A DNA stretch of 40,254 bases from contig CAAGNQ010000037.1 in the NCBI GenBank assembly GCA_900771345.1, positions 1-40,254 on the forward strand, read 5' to 3'. Within the stretch, counting starts at the first letter, position 1. Each line of letters begins with the position of its first letter. A program made the position numbers and the translations under genes. Positions 9,901 to 16,953 of this stretch are shown one piece after another. The notes under the pieces were generated by a model that was not told the origin of the DNA, ran no database searches, and saw nothing but the letters and a program-made list of their open reading frames with translations. Source of the DNA: Clostridia bacterium. GTDB lineage: Bacteria > Bacillota > Clostridia > Christensenellales > Borkfalkiaceae.

Positions 9901-10105
9901 TAGTAAAGTTTGGCAAACTTAGACTAGAGTTAAATAACTGACTTTGCGGGATGTCGTATTCAGATATATCAATAGTAGTTCCACTAGGATTATCCGAGTT
10001 AGACGAATTGCCGTCATTTCCAAGGAAAATAAAGGCAAGAGCAACGCCTAAAGAAACAACCAACAGCAAAGCAGCGATTAGTATAATCAGTTTTTTCTTT
10101 TTCAT
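6974..10105 (-). CDS. Large membrane-anchored multidomain Ig-like/LamG-like surface protein
   Basis: 1043 aa from the ATG at 10105, 6 bases after a GGAG ribosome binding site; a TTG four codons earlier overlaps that site and is not needed. A lysine-rich start and a single hydrophobic segment (about residues 5-28) with no lipobox suggest a signal anchor, leaving about 1000 residues outside. I see repeated Ig/PKD-like beta modules (around 45-125, 380-470, 475-570 and two at the C-terminus with VYKAVDGYGN / VYTAKDGNN-type strands). Two LamG-like stretches (around 130-360 and 680-800) lie between them. No active-site motif is visible. It follows the MalG-type permease gene, so it probably presents or captures glycan for the transporter, by inference. 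Its stop overlaps the DUF4838 start by one base. Confidence 0.75.
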   Translation of the reverse strand: MKKKKLIILIAALLLVVSLGVALAFIFLGNDGNSSNSDNPSGTTIDISEYDIPQSQLFNSSLSLPNFTMTIDGKTEDASSILISPSGLSYEEKTITLDETGTWTIRFTAVIDDKIYQEESSFLVYRKTYQFTEKEGSITIGTPSMYPDSAEGLIVDIPRGSKFVYNDVIDLRDLSNTEGFIKLAPLPSTKGTADYGKIYITLTDAYDPSIYVSYQVKDPNVEYPGNYVGLGCITASFSGEEKWCGNITYPQTAGYTSAFGTYVYMSFDGVPKVGANPKLTWLAYDEVDNIAHTPNKIYAGTVPHPYYKTMIADLGREYDLQYHEKKEVFDTKFNGFTTGEVYLSMWIDGLSGGSGKVFIENIAGADFTKQDSFDVNSPILTIETETDQNGLLPFAKVGVPFNIFSAKVMDNELYNIQYSTSVYYMDGATRLYSVAINDGSFTPDVSGFYQIVYKAVDGYGNITEQTCLIEARGAVRIPTGNMVGEYVTDCFYGKSFDVAEFEPVVYSGKPRVNVQIRNNGVVVEENVETFRPTKPGKYRVAYQITDYIGQTYEIGYDVNVTYSIDPLLDIVPTIPSGFIVGQTHSFKAPQAYDYYTRQGECDIIDAKITVDEGNGAVTLSSNSYTPSAGVDSVDVKFIYQTVNGKTVIAYDDVPVVEVKSLSTDFVKYFVTSDGVTIEQISDSMVAWFNSNATMSFIKEIPIEETFTFNIYQDTYKVYNNASKINYKFIDTAIPDNVLLLSFIKDGDAIKMSINDGISYSVQGSFSDPKEQISFLFNCVNDLIEINGQKIKIKSFLSGNDFTGFTQNKAYLEISVEGVEQGKTAFGLKMLSIAGQSLVAIRDLQSPILFVEENQKLFHEINSTTKTAIAYATDVLSSTKTLYTVFDPEGEVVTSVDGILLQNIPSDVVYEFMFTKYGNYRTVYTAKDGNNRESIREVFYQVIDTIAPELSVKKLSISCKVDELVELPTATFSDNLSSIDNLSVAMYYLDPEFRIYQVEDVYVFDGTISATFTFNIAGEWKISYYVVDEASNIAKVDVTVIVEG

Positions 10106-10158
10106 ATAATTCTCCAAAAAAGCAAAGATTAATTAGCAATAGTAAATAAAAAACTCAA

Positions 10159-11037
10159 TTAACCTTTCATGCCGCCGATAGTCAAGTTACCCATTAAGTA
10201 CTTGTTAGCAAAAACATAGAAAAGTAAAATAGGCAACATAAGAATCATAGCACCAGCCATACGCGTTGGGTCTTCCCAGTTAGTGAAGACACGCATATTA
10301 AGATAGAAACCATACGAAACGGTAGGTTTGTTTGGTGCATATTGCAAAATATTGATATAACTATTCCAGTCTGCAACGAAAAGCAAAACAAAAACAGTTA
10401 AGAAGGTTGTTTTAACAAGTGGCAACATAATACGAAGGAAAATCGTAATATTGCTAGCACCGTCAATACAAGCAGCCTCAGTATAACCTCTAGACAATCC
10501 CCCGAACGCCGCTTTGAATATGAAATAATACATATTCAAGAAGGTAAACGCCTTAAGCGACAAACCGAGATAAGAGTCCATAAGATTAAGGGCATCCATA
10601 AGTATCATAGCAGCAGGCAACGCACCGACTATAGGTAATACCATAACGACGAGAACGAAACCGTCGAAGAAAGGGTTTGCTTTGCATCTGAATTGAGAAG
10701 TAATATACCCCATCAAACAAGGTGCTAAAGTACCAGCAAAAGCCATACCAATAGCAAAAATAAGAGAGTTGCCTAGCATATCTAGGAACATCATGTCCTT
10801 AGTAGTTTCACCAAATTCAACAGTTAATTTATAGCCTTTATAAGCAACTGAATAGTTTTCAAAAAATGCCTCTTGAGGCCAAACGAGATAACTACCGGTA
10901 GGGCTAAACATTATGTCATATTCATAGTTTGCTAGAGAGAAAACTCCAGCCCAAATAAGAATAGCAATAAAAACTATAGAATAAAGGATTAAAACGCTAA
11001 AAATAACAGTAGAAAAAAGATTAAATTTCTTATTCAT
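10159..11037 (-). CDS. ABC sugar transporter permease, MalG family
   Basis: 292 aa with an N-terminal transmembrane segment and five further hydrophobic segments. The conserved EAA loop reads EAACIDGASNITIFLRIMLP near residues 185-205, which in this family docks the ATPase. It acts in the cytoplasmic membrane as one half of a carbohydrate-importing channel with the MalF-type permease upstream (14-base gap). A strong AAAGGAGG site fixes the start. No ABC ATPase gene occurs in the window. Many Firmicutes sugar importers share an MsmK-type ATPase encoded elsewhere, which is the likely explanation. The periplasmic-side insertion after the first membrane segment is longer than in short MalG proteins. 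Confidence 0.93.
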   Translation of the reverse strand: MNKKFNLFSTVIFSVLILYSIVFIAILIWAGVFSLANYEYDIMFSPTGSYLVWPQEAFFENYSVAYKGYKLTVEFGETTKDMMFLDMLGNSLIFAIGMAFAGTLAPCLMGYITSQFRCKANPFFDGFVLVVMVLPIVGALPAAMILMDALNLMDSYLGLSLKAFTFLNMYYFIFKAAFGGLSRGYTEAACIDGASNITIFLRIMLPLVKTTFLTVFVLLFVADWNSYINILQYAPNKPTVSYGFYLNMRVFTNWEDPTRMAGAMILMLPILLFYVFANKYLMGNLTIGGMKG

Positions 11038-11051
11038 TAAACATTCCTCCT

Positions 11052-12035
11052 TTAGTCTTCACTTGGGCCAAACTTCTCTAGTAAGTACTTAACTAACATA
11101 GTAATAGGTGCAATGATAAGCGTAAATACTAAACCCATAGCGGCAAGATATGGATAGTCAGCCATCTGAGCGACTTTATCTGCCTGCAAAACGGTTTTGA
11201 AGTACATATAATAACCGATAGTCCAGGTTTGAGGACTGGCTTGACCACCATAGAAGTCAACGAGGAACATTTGGTTAATAAATATGTTTGCAACACCAAC
11301 TACTAAGAATGTAGTAATAGTTGGGAAAATCGTTGGGATAACGATTTTAATCAGTTCGCCAAAATCTGTAACGCCATCAATACGTGCCGATTCAAGCATT
11401 TCCGAGGAAACGGCACTCATTGCACTAGAATACATTAAAACGTTAGTAGAAAAACTTGTCAGAACCTGATAAACAAGAATAGTCCAAAATCTAGTTTCTA
11501 TTTTAGACAAAAGCTGGAAATCAGCCTTATTAAAAGTCTCTGGGTCAGAGAACTTTTGAATAATATCAGGAATCAAGTTGTTCACAGCGAGTGAGTAAAT
11601 ATAAGTTAAAACTACAGCACAAATGATTGAAGGCATAAATAGAATAACTCTAAAAAATTTACTCATCGGCATTTTCTTCATAACGTAATAAGAGAAAATC
11701 AATGCAAGTGGAAGAGTAATAAGAAGACTTGTGCAATAGGAAATAAGAGAATTTCCTAATGCACCACTAATCCTGTCCTCATTAATGAGGTCAAGAGCAG
11801 CCTGTCTAATATTACCAAAAATATCGCTAGTCTTAAAAAAGTAACCGTAAGATATACCATCGTTCTGGAATTCCTGGAACGAAAGTAATATAGATTTAAT
11901 ATTAATACCGAAATAAAATATTAAAACTTGTATAATAGGCAAGATAGCAATTGACCAGTAGAAAATCATGTCACGCTTTCTTTTCTGCCCCATACTAGCT
12001 ACTTTTTTTGCTTTTTTGTTAATCGTCGTATCCAT
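11052..12035 (-). CDS. ABC sugar transporter permease, MalF family
   Basis: 327 aa from the ATG at 12035, which overlaps the stop of the substrate-binding protein gene as TAATG; a GTG at 12044 is a possible alternative. After a basic N-terminus there are about six membrane segments. The EAA loop reads ESARIDGVTDFGELIKIVIP near residues 215-235. It forms the permease heterodimer with the downstream MalG-type protein. Gene order (binding protein, MalF, MalG) is the standard layout for carbohydrate uptake type 1 importers. The substrate is probably an oligosaccharide released by the surface proteins encoded around it; nothing in the sequence identifies it. Confidence 0.92.
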   Translation of the reverse strand: MDTTINKKAKKVASMGQKRKRDMIFYWSIAILPIIQVLIFYFGINIKSILLSFQEFQNDGISYGYFFKTSDIFGNIRQAALDLINEDRISGALGNSLISYCTSLLITLPLALIFSYYVMKKMPMSKFFRVILFMPSIICAVVLTYIYSLAVNNLIPDIIQKFSDPETFNKADFQLLSKIETRFWTILVYQVLTSFSTNVLMYSSAMSAVSSEMLESARIDGVTDFGELIKIVIPTIFPTITTFLVVGVANIFINQMFLVDFYGGQASPQTWTIGYYMYFKTVLQADKVAQMADYPYLAAMGLVFTLIIAPITMLVKYLLEKFGPSED

Positions 12036-13741
12036 TATGCCCACTTTAATGCCTCAAAATATTTTCTTGCTGTTAAACCATCAGCAGCGTAGTCCTTAAA
12101 GTTTGTTACAGGTTGTTGCAAAGTACCAAATCCGTCTGGTTTTGATAAATAAATAGAAGCGTTGAACAAGCCTGGATTTTGAACAGCGAATAGTTCTTTT
12201 CTTTGAATAGAGTGAATCTTTATCGTTTCATAACCGTTAATTTGGTTGTGCATATCGTAAGTTGTTTTACCATACGCAGAGAAAGAATTATATTGCTCTT
12301 TAGTAGCCTCGAACATCAATGAACGAGGAACACTAGTAATCTTTGTATATTCAATCAAAGATTCATCAGTAGAATAGAATCTTACGAAGGTTTCTGCTAG
12401 AAGTTGAATCATAGGAGTTAAACCTTTCTTAATCGTAATACCAGGATAGTAGTGAGAGTAAATCAAGTTTTCACCCTTAGTTCTTTCAAAAGACTCTTCG
12501 TTTGCCTTTGGCAATGGCATAAACTTAAAGTCATGGTCTTGCTCAACAGAATTATATCTATCTTCATATAATTCAATAGGTTTAGCAGACTCAATGTACA
12601 TCCAAGTACCGTCAACTAGGAAACCGTAATCTTTATTCTTATTTCTTCCTAATTTTTTACCAAAGATAAAGTCTTCTTGAGCCTTGTCACCAGTATAGGT
12701 CGTATCGAAAACGTTTTCTGCAACGCAGTATCCTTTATTAACGATTGTGTAAATAAATTCAAGTGCTTTGTAGAAACTTTCTGACTTAGAAACTATATCA
12801 GTATAGTTAGACTTCGTGAATGCTTTCTCTTGAATAGTATAAGCATCAGAAGTATTGCTTGCAAATGTTAGGTAATCAGGAATAGTTCCCTCACCAGTAA
12901 ACATTTCTTGAACGTTATCATAACCTAAATTGGTCATAGCAAGACATTGCGCTAACGTTCTAGTATACGTTGGCCAGTTACCACAGAATACGAATGGAAC
13001 GATTGACGCTTGAGTTTGCATATAATCACAAAGTGTAAAGAACTCTGCATAAGTACGTGGCAAACCGTCGTCAGCATTGCCAGGAACACCGTCAGGTCCA
13101 GTACCTAAATCGTTTGCAGCCTTTGAGCCACCAAGTTGATTATTCTTATTGAAATATAGACCATTATCTTCGAACATCTTAGCATCGTAGTTTAAGCCGA
13201 TATCCCAAGTATCCATAAAAGGAGTTGCGATACAAACCTTTTCACCACCACCGATATTAGTATAGAAATATTCCTTATCTAAATCGGTCATTTTGTCAAG
13301 AATAGACTCGGTTTCCCCTGCATAACCAGGTAGCGCAGTACCCTCCAAGTCTTGACCGTATGATTCGCCTAATGAAGTAGTAACAGCTTTAGTAATGTCA
13401 GCAGAAAGAGTAGTATATTGCTCTGTCCTGAAATATTCACTAAAATATACGTGTGAACGCTTTGTTCCCATAATGGTTGACATATCAGCCTCGTTTACAG
13501 GGTCCAAAACAACCTCAACACCACGTTTTCCTTCTTCAAAAACAAAGTTTTTATACATTGTTTCAAACCTAGTTTTAGCAGCCTCTAACCACTTAGAGCC
13601 AAAACCAGCGTTAACATACGCTACGTAGAGCTTGGTCGTGTTCTTATTGTTGCCACCACCAGGACCACCATTGCCACCACAAGCGACACAAGAAAAGGCA
13701 GTAATGCACGCCATAATAATTAGCAAAATTCTTTTCTTCAT
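12035..13741 (-). CDS. ABC transporter extracellular solute-binding lipoprotein
   Basis: 568 aa from the ATG at 13741, preceded by AAGGAG at the right distance; a longer frame to 13774 lacks such a site. Signal peptide with lipobox (SCVACGGNGG) and a glycine/asparagine-rich linker, then a family 1 solute-binding fold. It is larger than the usual ~430 aa of sugar-binding proteins. It includes a PDGVPGNADDG segment (near residue 220) resembling a calcium-binding loop. It should capture oligosaccharides outside the membrane and deliver them to the two downstream permeases. A U-tract-less hairpin (13826-13853) separates it from the 927-aa protein gene, which could set a different expression level for the transporter. 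A TATAAT about 50 bases upstream has no good -35 partner. Confidence 0.92.
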   Translation of the reverse strand: MKKRILLIIMACITAFSCVACGGNGGPGGGNNKNTTKLYVAYVNAGFGSKWLEAAKTRFETMYKNFVFEEGKRGVEVVLDPVNEADMSTIMGTKRSHVYFSEYFRTEQYTTLSADITKAVTTSLGESYGQDLEGTALPGYAGETESILDKMTDLDKEYFYTNIGGGEKVCIATPFMDTWDIGLNYDAKMFEDNGLYFNKNNQLGGSKAANDLGTGPDGVPGNADDGLPRTYAEFFTLCDYMQTQASIVPFVFCGNWPTYTRTLAQCLAMTNLGYDNVQEMFTGEGTIPDYLTFASNTSDAYTIQEKAFTKSNYTDIVSKSESFYKALEFIYTIVNKGYCVAENVFDTTYTGDKAQEDFIFGKKLGRNKNKDYGFLVDGTWMYIESAKPIELYEDRYNSVEQDHDFKFMPLPKANEESFERTKGENLIYSHYYPGITIKKGLTPMIQLLAETFVRFYSTDESLIEYTKITSVPRSLMFEATKEQYNSFSAYGKTTYDMHNQINGYETIKIHSIQRKELFAVQNPGLFNASIYLSKPDGFGTLQQPVTNFKDYAADGLTARKYFEALKWA

Positions 13742-13825
13742 ATTAATCTCCTTATGTTTTTTCAAAAAATTCATATTATTATTTTTATCAAATTATAGTA
13801 CGATAAATAGTAAATTTACTTTAGT

Positions 13826-13853
13826 AAGGGCTATTATTTTCATAATAGCCCTT
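13826..13853 (-). other. Hairpin with GAAA tetraloop between exoprotein and transporter genes
   Basis: Perfect 12-bp stem, arms 13826-13837 and 13842-13853. On the minus-strand transcript the loop is GAAA, a GNRA tetraloop. It follows the stop of the 927-aa gene by about 8 bases. The bases after it on that strand are ACTAAAG, so the U-tract of a classic intrinsic terminator is missing. Partial termination or a 3'-end-stabilising or processing element is more likely. Confidence 0.75.
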
Positions 13854-13861
13854 TTCCAAAA

Positions 13862-16645
13862 CTATACTTTATAGAAACAAATATCGTAAATGTAGAAATC
13901 CATAACACCTAAGTGTTTACCTGTTGCACTAGAAATGGTTAAGAATGATAATTTGTTTGCATTACCATTACCTAGTGGGTCAGCAACCTTACCTAAACTA
14001 AATAGGTTATCATAATTATTAAGGATATCATTAACGTCCATTCTAACAACACAACGTGCTTGTTGACTTGAATCAATAGCCTGACCTACAGCACCGTTAA
14101 ACCCAGGGAAGTTTTTGTTTGCACCTTGATATGATAATTGATTACTTGCCTTATCCCACTTACCAAGCGTTTCATATCTTAATGGAGACTTATTTGCAGC
14201 GCCCTTAGGAGTACGGCTATATGCATATACATAGAACTCAAATCTATTATATCCTTGGTCGTATAGTGCCTGCAAATCCTCTTTAGATTCTAACCCTAAC
14301 ATTGCCTCGGTTATATATAATGCAGTAGAAGTTTTTGAGCCTAACTCAGCAGCAGACGTACCACTACTATCAGTATTGACACCGAAAATAGTAGTCATAT
14401 ATTTAGTTGTATTAACGGCATATTTATTGTTAGAATAGTTATGCTCAGAATGGTCTGCCCTTATTGGACGAAGATGCCATGCACCACCGTTCTTTGAAAC
14501 AGTAGTACCATTAATTATTCCATGATATGGGGAAACAAGACCAGCGTTTAATCCATTAAAGTCAAAGTTATTAGCACCTGCTTGGTTAGAGCCCATAAAT
14601 GCTGTTGGCCTTACGTCAGCACCCTCGTTGGTGTACGCTAAGCGAGAGCCTGCTTGTGATGCCATAATAATATTAGCATCAACAGAAGAAAGGTCAATAT
14701 ATTTTCTATTCGCTGTAGAATTATCAACCTCTGGAGCCTTTGCAAGGGTAATATCTCCAAAATAATAATTGAAATTTAAGAAATCATCAGCATCACTTGT
14801 ACCATTATTATTTAAGTCAATAGCAAAATCAAATGATTTAGCCATACCACCATAAATAACAACTAATTGTTGACCAGCAAAGTTCTCACCCTTATAAAGA
14901 GCAGGGTCATAATATGGGTTGTTATCAAAAGCGGCGCCGTTCATAAATGCGTCAAAGCAATCGTAGAATACTTGCAAATCAATTTCAATATTATTCCATT
15001 GATTCCAGTATGCACGAGAAATATTAGAATACATATTGTTGCTAGCAACAGTGTTACCTACACCAAAATCACTTGTAGCACCTAGTTCCGTACGAGTATT
15101 ATCTCTATAAGTTGTAGGGTCAGATAAGTACTTTTGAGAAAGCGCTTTATTTGGGGTATAAACCGTAAAGTAAGGCTTATTTCCGTCCAACGAATGTGCT
15201 TTAGAAATAGAAGTAGATGGAATAATTGTTGATGAAGCATTGTATTTTTTCATATCTTCAAACGCATAACCATAACTTGAATTTGTTGGTTTTGACTTAT
15301 CGTTATCATAATCAAGCCATTCAGGATAGAATGGTAAAATCATTCTGTCATACCCTGCATCTAAGAACATTTTAATTGTTTCTTTATTATAATAGGTATT
15401 AAAGTTTAATGGCAAGAAACCGTTTCTAGAATGGTTTGTTTCATCCTTCAGTTTCCATGCTTTAACTGCCGTTCCATTTCCACTAACACCATCAACGTAT
15501 TCAGCGTTAGACCTAGCTAAAGAGGTTGCGTCAGCACCTGTAAACACGTTGTTAGTATATGCTTTAGCAGATGAAACTGCATCTGAAAGTTTAACGTTCC
15601 TTTGAATAAAATCAAAAGCCTCGTTAGAAGTAGTAGTATCATCATCTACTTTAGCGTGTTGCTTATAGCCGTCAGCCTCTGAGTAAGAAATTGCTTCACT
15701 TAGAGCAAGAAGAGTTTCATTAGCAACGGTTATACGACTTGATGACGCAGAAACAAGTCCGCCAAGTGTGCTTGCCTCAACGATAGCAGTACCTTGTTGG
15801 TTAAGAACTGTTAATAAGCCAGTAGCACTAACCTCGAAAGGTTGCTCTGTATAAACCTTGTCAATACCAGTTACTTTATAAGTAATGTTATCAAAATAGT
15901 TATCTTGAGAAAGATTTGCCGTTAGTTGTTCACCGTCAGCATCATTAAACAAGATTGCATTTGCATCGTTTAATTTTACGGTTGCACTTTCGTTCAATGC
16001 GGTAATCATTGCATCAAAAGTTAAGTATTCATTGCCTGTTGCTCCATTATATCCATCAAGAACGTAGTCCTTACTAATTGCTAAATTAGCCTCGTTAGGT
16101 TCTTCGCCGTTTTCACCAAAGTATTCTAGATATGCTTCTGCAACTTGTTCAACGTTTCTTTTAACCATTGAAGTATAGATAGGTTCATCATTTTCCATCA
16201 AATAACCAACAGCAGCAAATTCACCCAACTTATATACGTCAGCAGGGATATCCTTTAAAACTGCATTTAGGCAGTAAACGCCATTTTCTTTCTTTGCAGC
16301 ATATGAATCGTTGAATTCAATCTTTAGAGCATTTTCAGTTTCTAGCGTTAACGAACCACCCTCTACTGCTACACTAGGAATAACTAGAACGCCTGCGTCT
16401 GCTTCATCAACGGTTAATTCTCTAATCTCAATGTAATGTTTGTAATCACTTTCGCTCATCTCTAAAACGAAACGCATGCCAGGATTATCTTCGTCAAGAC
16501 GCAATTGAGCACCACCGATTTGTGTGCCAGCGCCGTAGCCATCAGCACGTGCTTGAGCCATTCCGAAAAATGCCGTGCAAAAACATGCAATCGTCATAAC
16601 GAATAGAACTAGCATTGAAGTAAATCTTTTACTTTGCTTAATCAT
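13862..16645 (-). CDS. Large secreted protein of unknown function with repeated beta-domains
   Basis: 927 aa from the ATG at 16645, set by an AAAGGAG site. The signal peptide (hydrophobic core, then GMAQARADG) has an A-x-A cleavage site and no lipobox, so it is predicted to be released or wall-associated. Residues about 40-190 resemble an N-terminal domain I have seen in exoproteins of uncultured Clostridia (RLDEDNPGMRFVLE pattern). A linker with small Ig-like strands follows. Two related beta-rich domains are centred on LDAGYDRMILPFYPEW (about 432) and YDQGYNRFEFYVYAY (about 798). A single calcium-loop-like motif, DLNNNGTSDADDF, lies near 610-622. I recognise no catalytic motif. It is the second gene after the operator-controlled promoter, so it should be strongly expressed with the regulon. 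Confidence 0.8.
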   Translation of the reverse strand: MIKQSKRFTSMLVLFVMTIACFCTAFFGMAQARADGYGAGTQIGGAQLRLDEDNPGMRFVLEMSESDYKHYIEIRELTVDEADAGVLVIPSVAVEGGSLTLETENALKIEFNDSYAAKKENGVYCLNAVLKDIPADVYKLGEFAAVGYLMENDEPIYTSMVKRNVEQVAEAYLEYFGENGEEPNEANLAISKDYVLDGYNGATGNEYLTFDAMITALNESATVKLNDANAILFNDADGEQLTANLSQDNYFDNITYKVTGIDKVYTEQPFEVSATGLLTVLNQQGTAIVEASTLGGLVSASSSRITVANETLLALSEAISYSEADGYKQHAKVDDDTTTSNEAFDFIQRNVKLSDAVSSAKAYTNNVFTGADATSLARSNAEYVDGVSGNGTAVKAWKLKDETNHSRNGFLPLNFNTYYNKETIKMFLDAGYDRMILPFYPEWLDYDNDKSKPTNSSYGYAFEDMKKYNASSTIIPSTSISKAHSLDGNKPYFTVYTPNKALSQKYLSDPTTYRDNTRTELGATSDFGVGNTVASNNMYSNISRAYWNQWNNIEIDLQVFYDCFDAFMNGAAFDNNPYYDPALYKGENFAGQQLVVIYGGMAKSFDFAIDLNNNGTSDADDFLNFNYYFGDITLAKAPEVDNSTANRKYIDLSSVDANIIMASQAGSRLAYTNEGADVRPTAFMGSNQAGANNFDFNGLNAGLVSPYHGIINGTTVSKNGGAWHLRPIRADHSEHNYSNNKYAVNTTKYMTTIFGVNTDSSGTSAAELGSKTSTALYITEAMLGLESKEDLQALYDQGYNRFEFYVYAYSRTPKGAANKSPLRYETLGKWDKASNQLSYQGANKNFPGFNGAVGQAIDSSQQARCVVRMDVNDILNNYDNLFSLGKVADPLGNGNANKLSFLTISSATGKHLGVMDFYIYDICFYKV

Positions 16646-16676
16646 AATTTTTTCTCCTTTTTCATTATTTCCTTTC

Positions 16677-16817
16677 TTAGTATTGACTGTCACCCTTAAT
16701 AATATCATTCCAAATATCCAAGTAAGAGCCGTCAACGTCCTCGCCACTAACTGCTAGGACTGAATTTTTTTCATCGTACAACAAGATGTCAATTTGTATT
16801 GTTTCATATTGTTTCAT
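16677..16817 (-). CDS. 46-aa acidic peptide, first gene of the glycan operon
   Basis: The ATG at 16817 follows a strong GAGGAGG site by 9 bases. The frame encodes 46 residues starting MKQYETIQIDILLYDEKN and ending DIIKGDSQY. It is acidic (ten D/E against three K), with no signal peptide or membrane segment. It lies directly between the regulated promoter (16840-16868) and the RBS of the 927-aa secreted protein. I recall similarly sized peptides with a tyrosine-rich, acidic, VSG-containing pattern next to surface-protein genes in Clostridia, but none has a function I can name. The strong RBS, the position as first cistron and the non-random composition support a real gene. The longer frame back to 16904 crosses the promoter and is not used. 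Confidence 0.7.
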   Translation of the reverse strand: MKQYETIQIDILLYDEKNSVLAVSGEDVDGSYLDIWNDIIKGDSQY

Positions 16818-16839
16818 ATAAAAAAACCTCCTCTTATCT

Positions 16840-16868
16840 ATGTTAACAAAAAATTTTGCATATGACAA
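16840..16868 (-). promoter_or_regulatory. Promoter A for peptide/exoprotein operon
   Basis: Minus-strand -35 TTGTCA (16863-16868), 17-bp spacer, -10 TAACAT (16840-16845). The 5' leader would be only about 15-20 bases before the 46-aa gene. Operator A ends exactly 9 bp upstream of the -35, the same as at promoters B and C, which supports this assignment despite the imperfect -10. Confidence 0.8.
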
Positions 16869-16877
16869 TGGCTTATT

Positions 16878-16902
16878 TTCCTTGTTTTTTGTCTTATATT
16901 CC
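16878..16902 (-). promoter_or_regulatory. Operator A (TTCC-N17-TTCC), likely AraC-family site
   Basis: Plus-strand TTCC at 16878-16881 and again at 16899-16902, 21 bases apart, with a TTTTTTGT core and ACAAAG directly after the second TTCC. On the minus strand this is a direct repeat of GGAA on one helix face, adjoining the -35, as for an activator contacting polymerase. Similarity to copies B and C extends about 10 bases beyond the second TTCC. Confidence 0.8.
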
Positions 16903-16953
16903 ACAAAGAAAAAATTTAACCATTTTTTACTATTATTTCTAGACTTTTAGCCA

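Noticed and set aside
14770..14825. Dockerin domain in the 927-aa exoprotein
   Set aside because: Only one calcium-loop motif is present, whereas a type I dockerin has two; no cohesin is visible.
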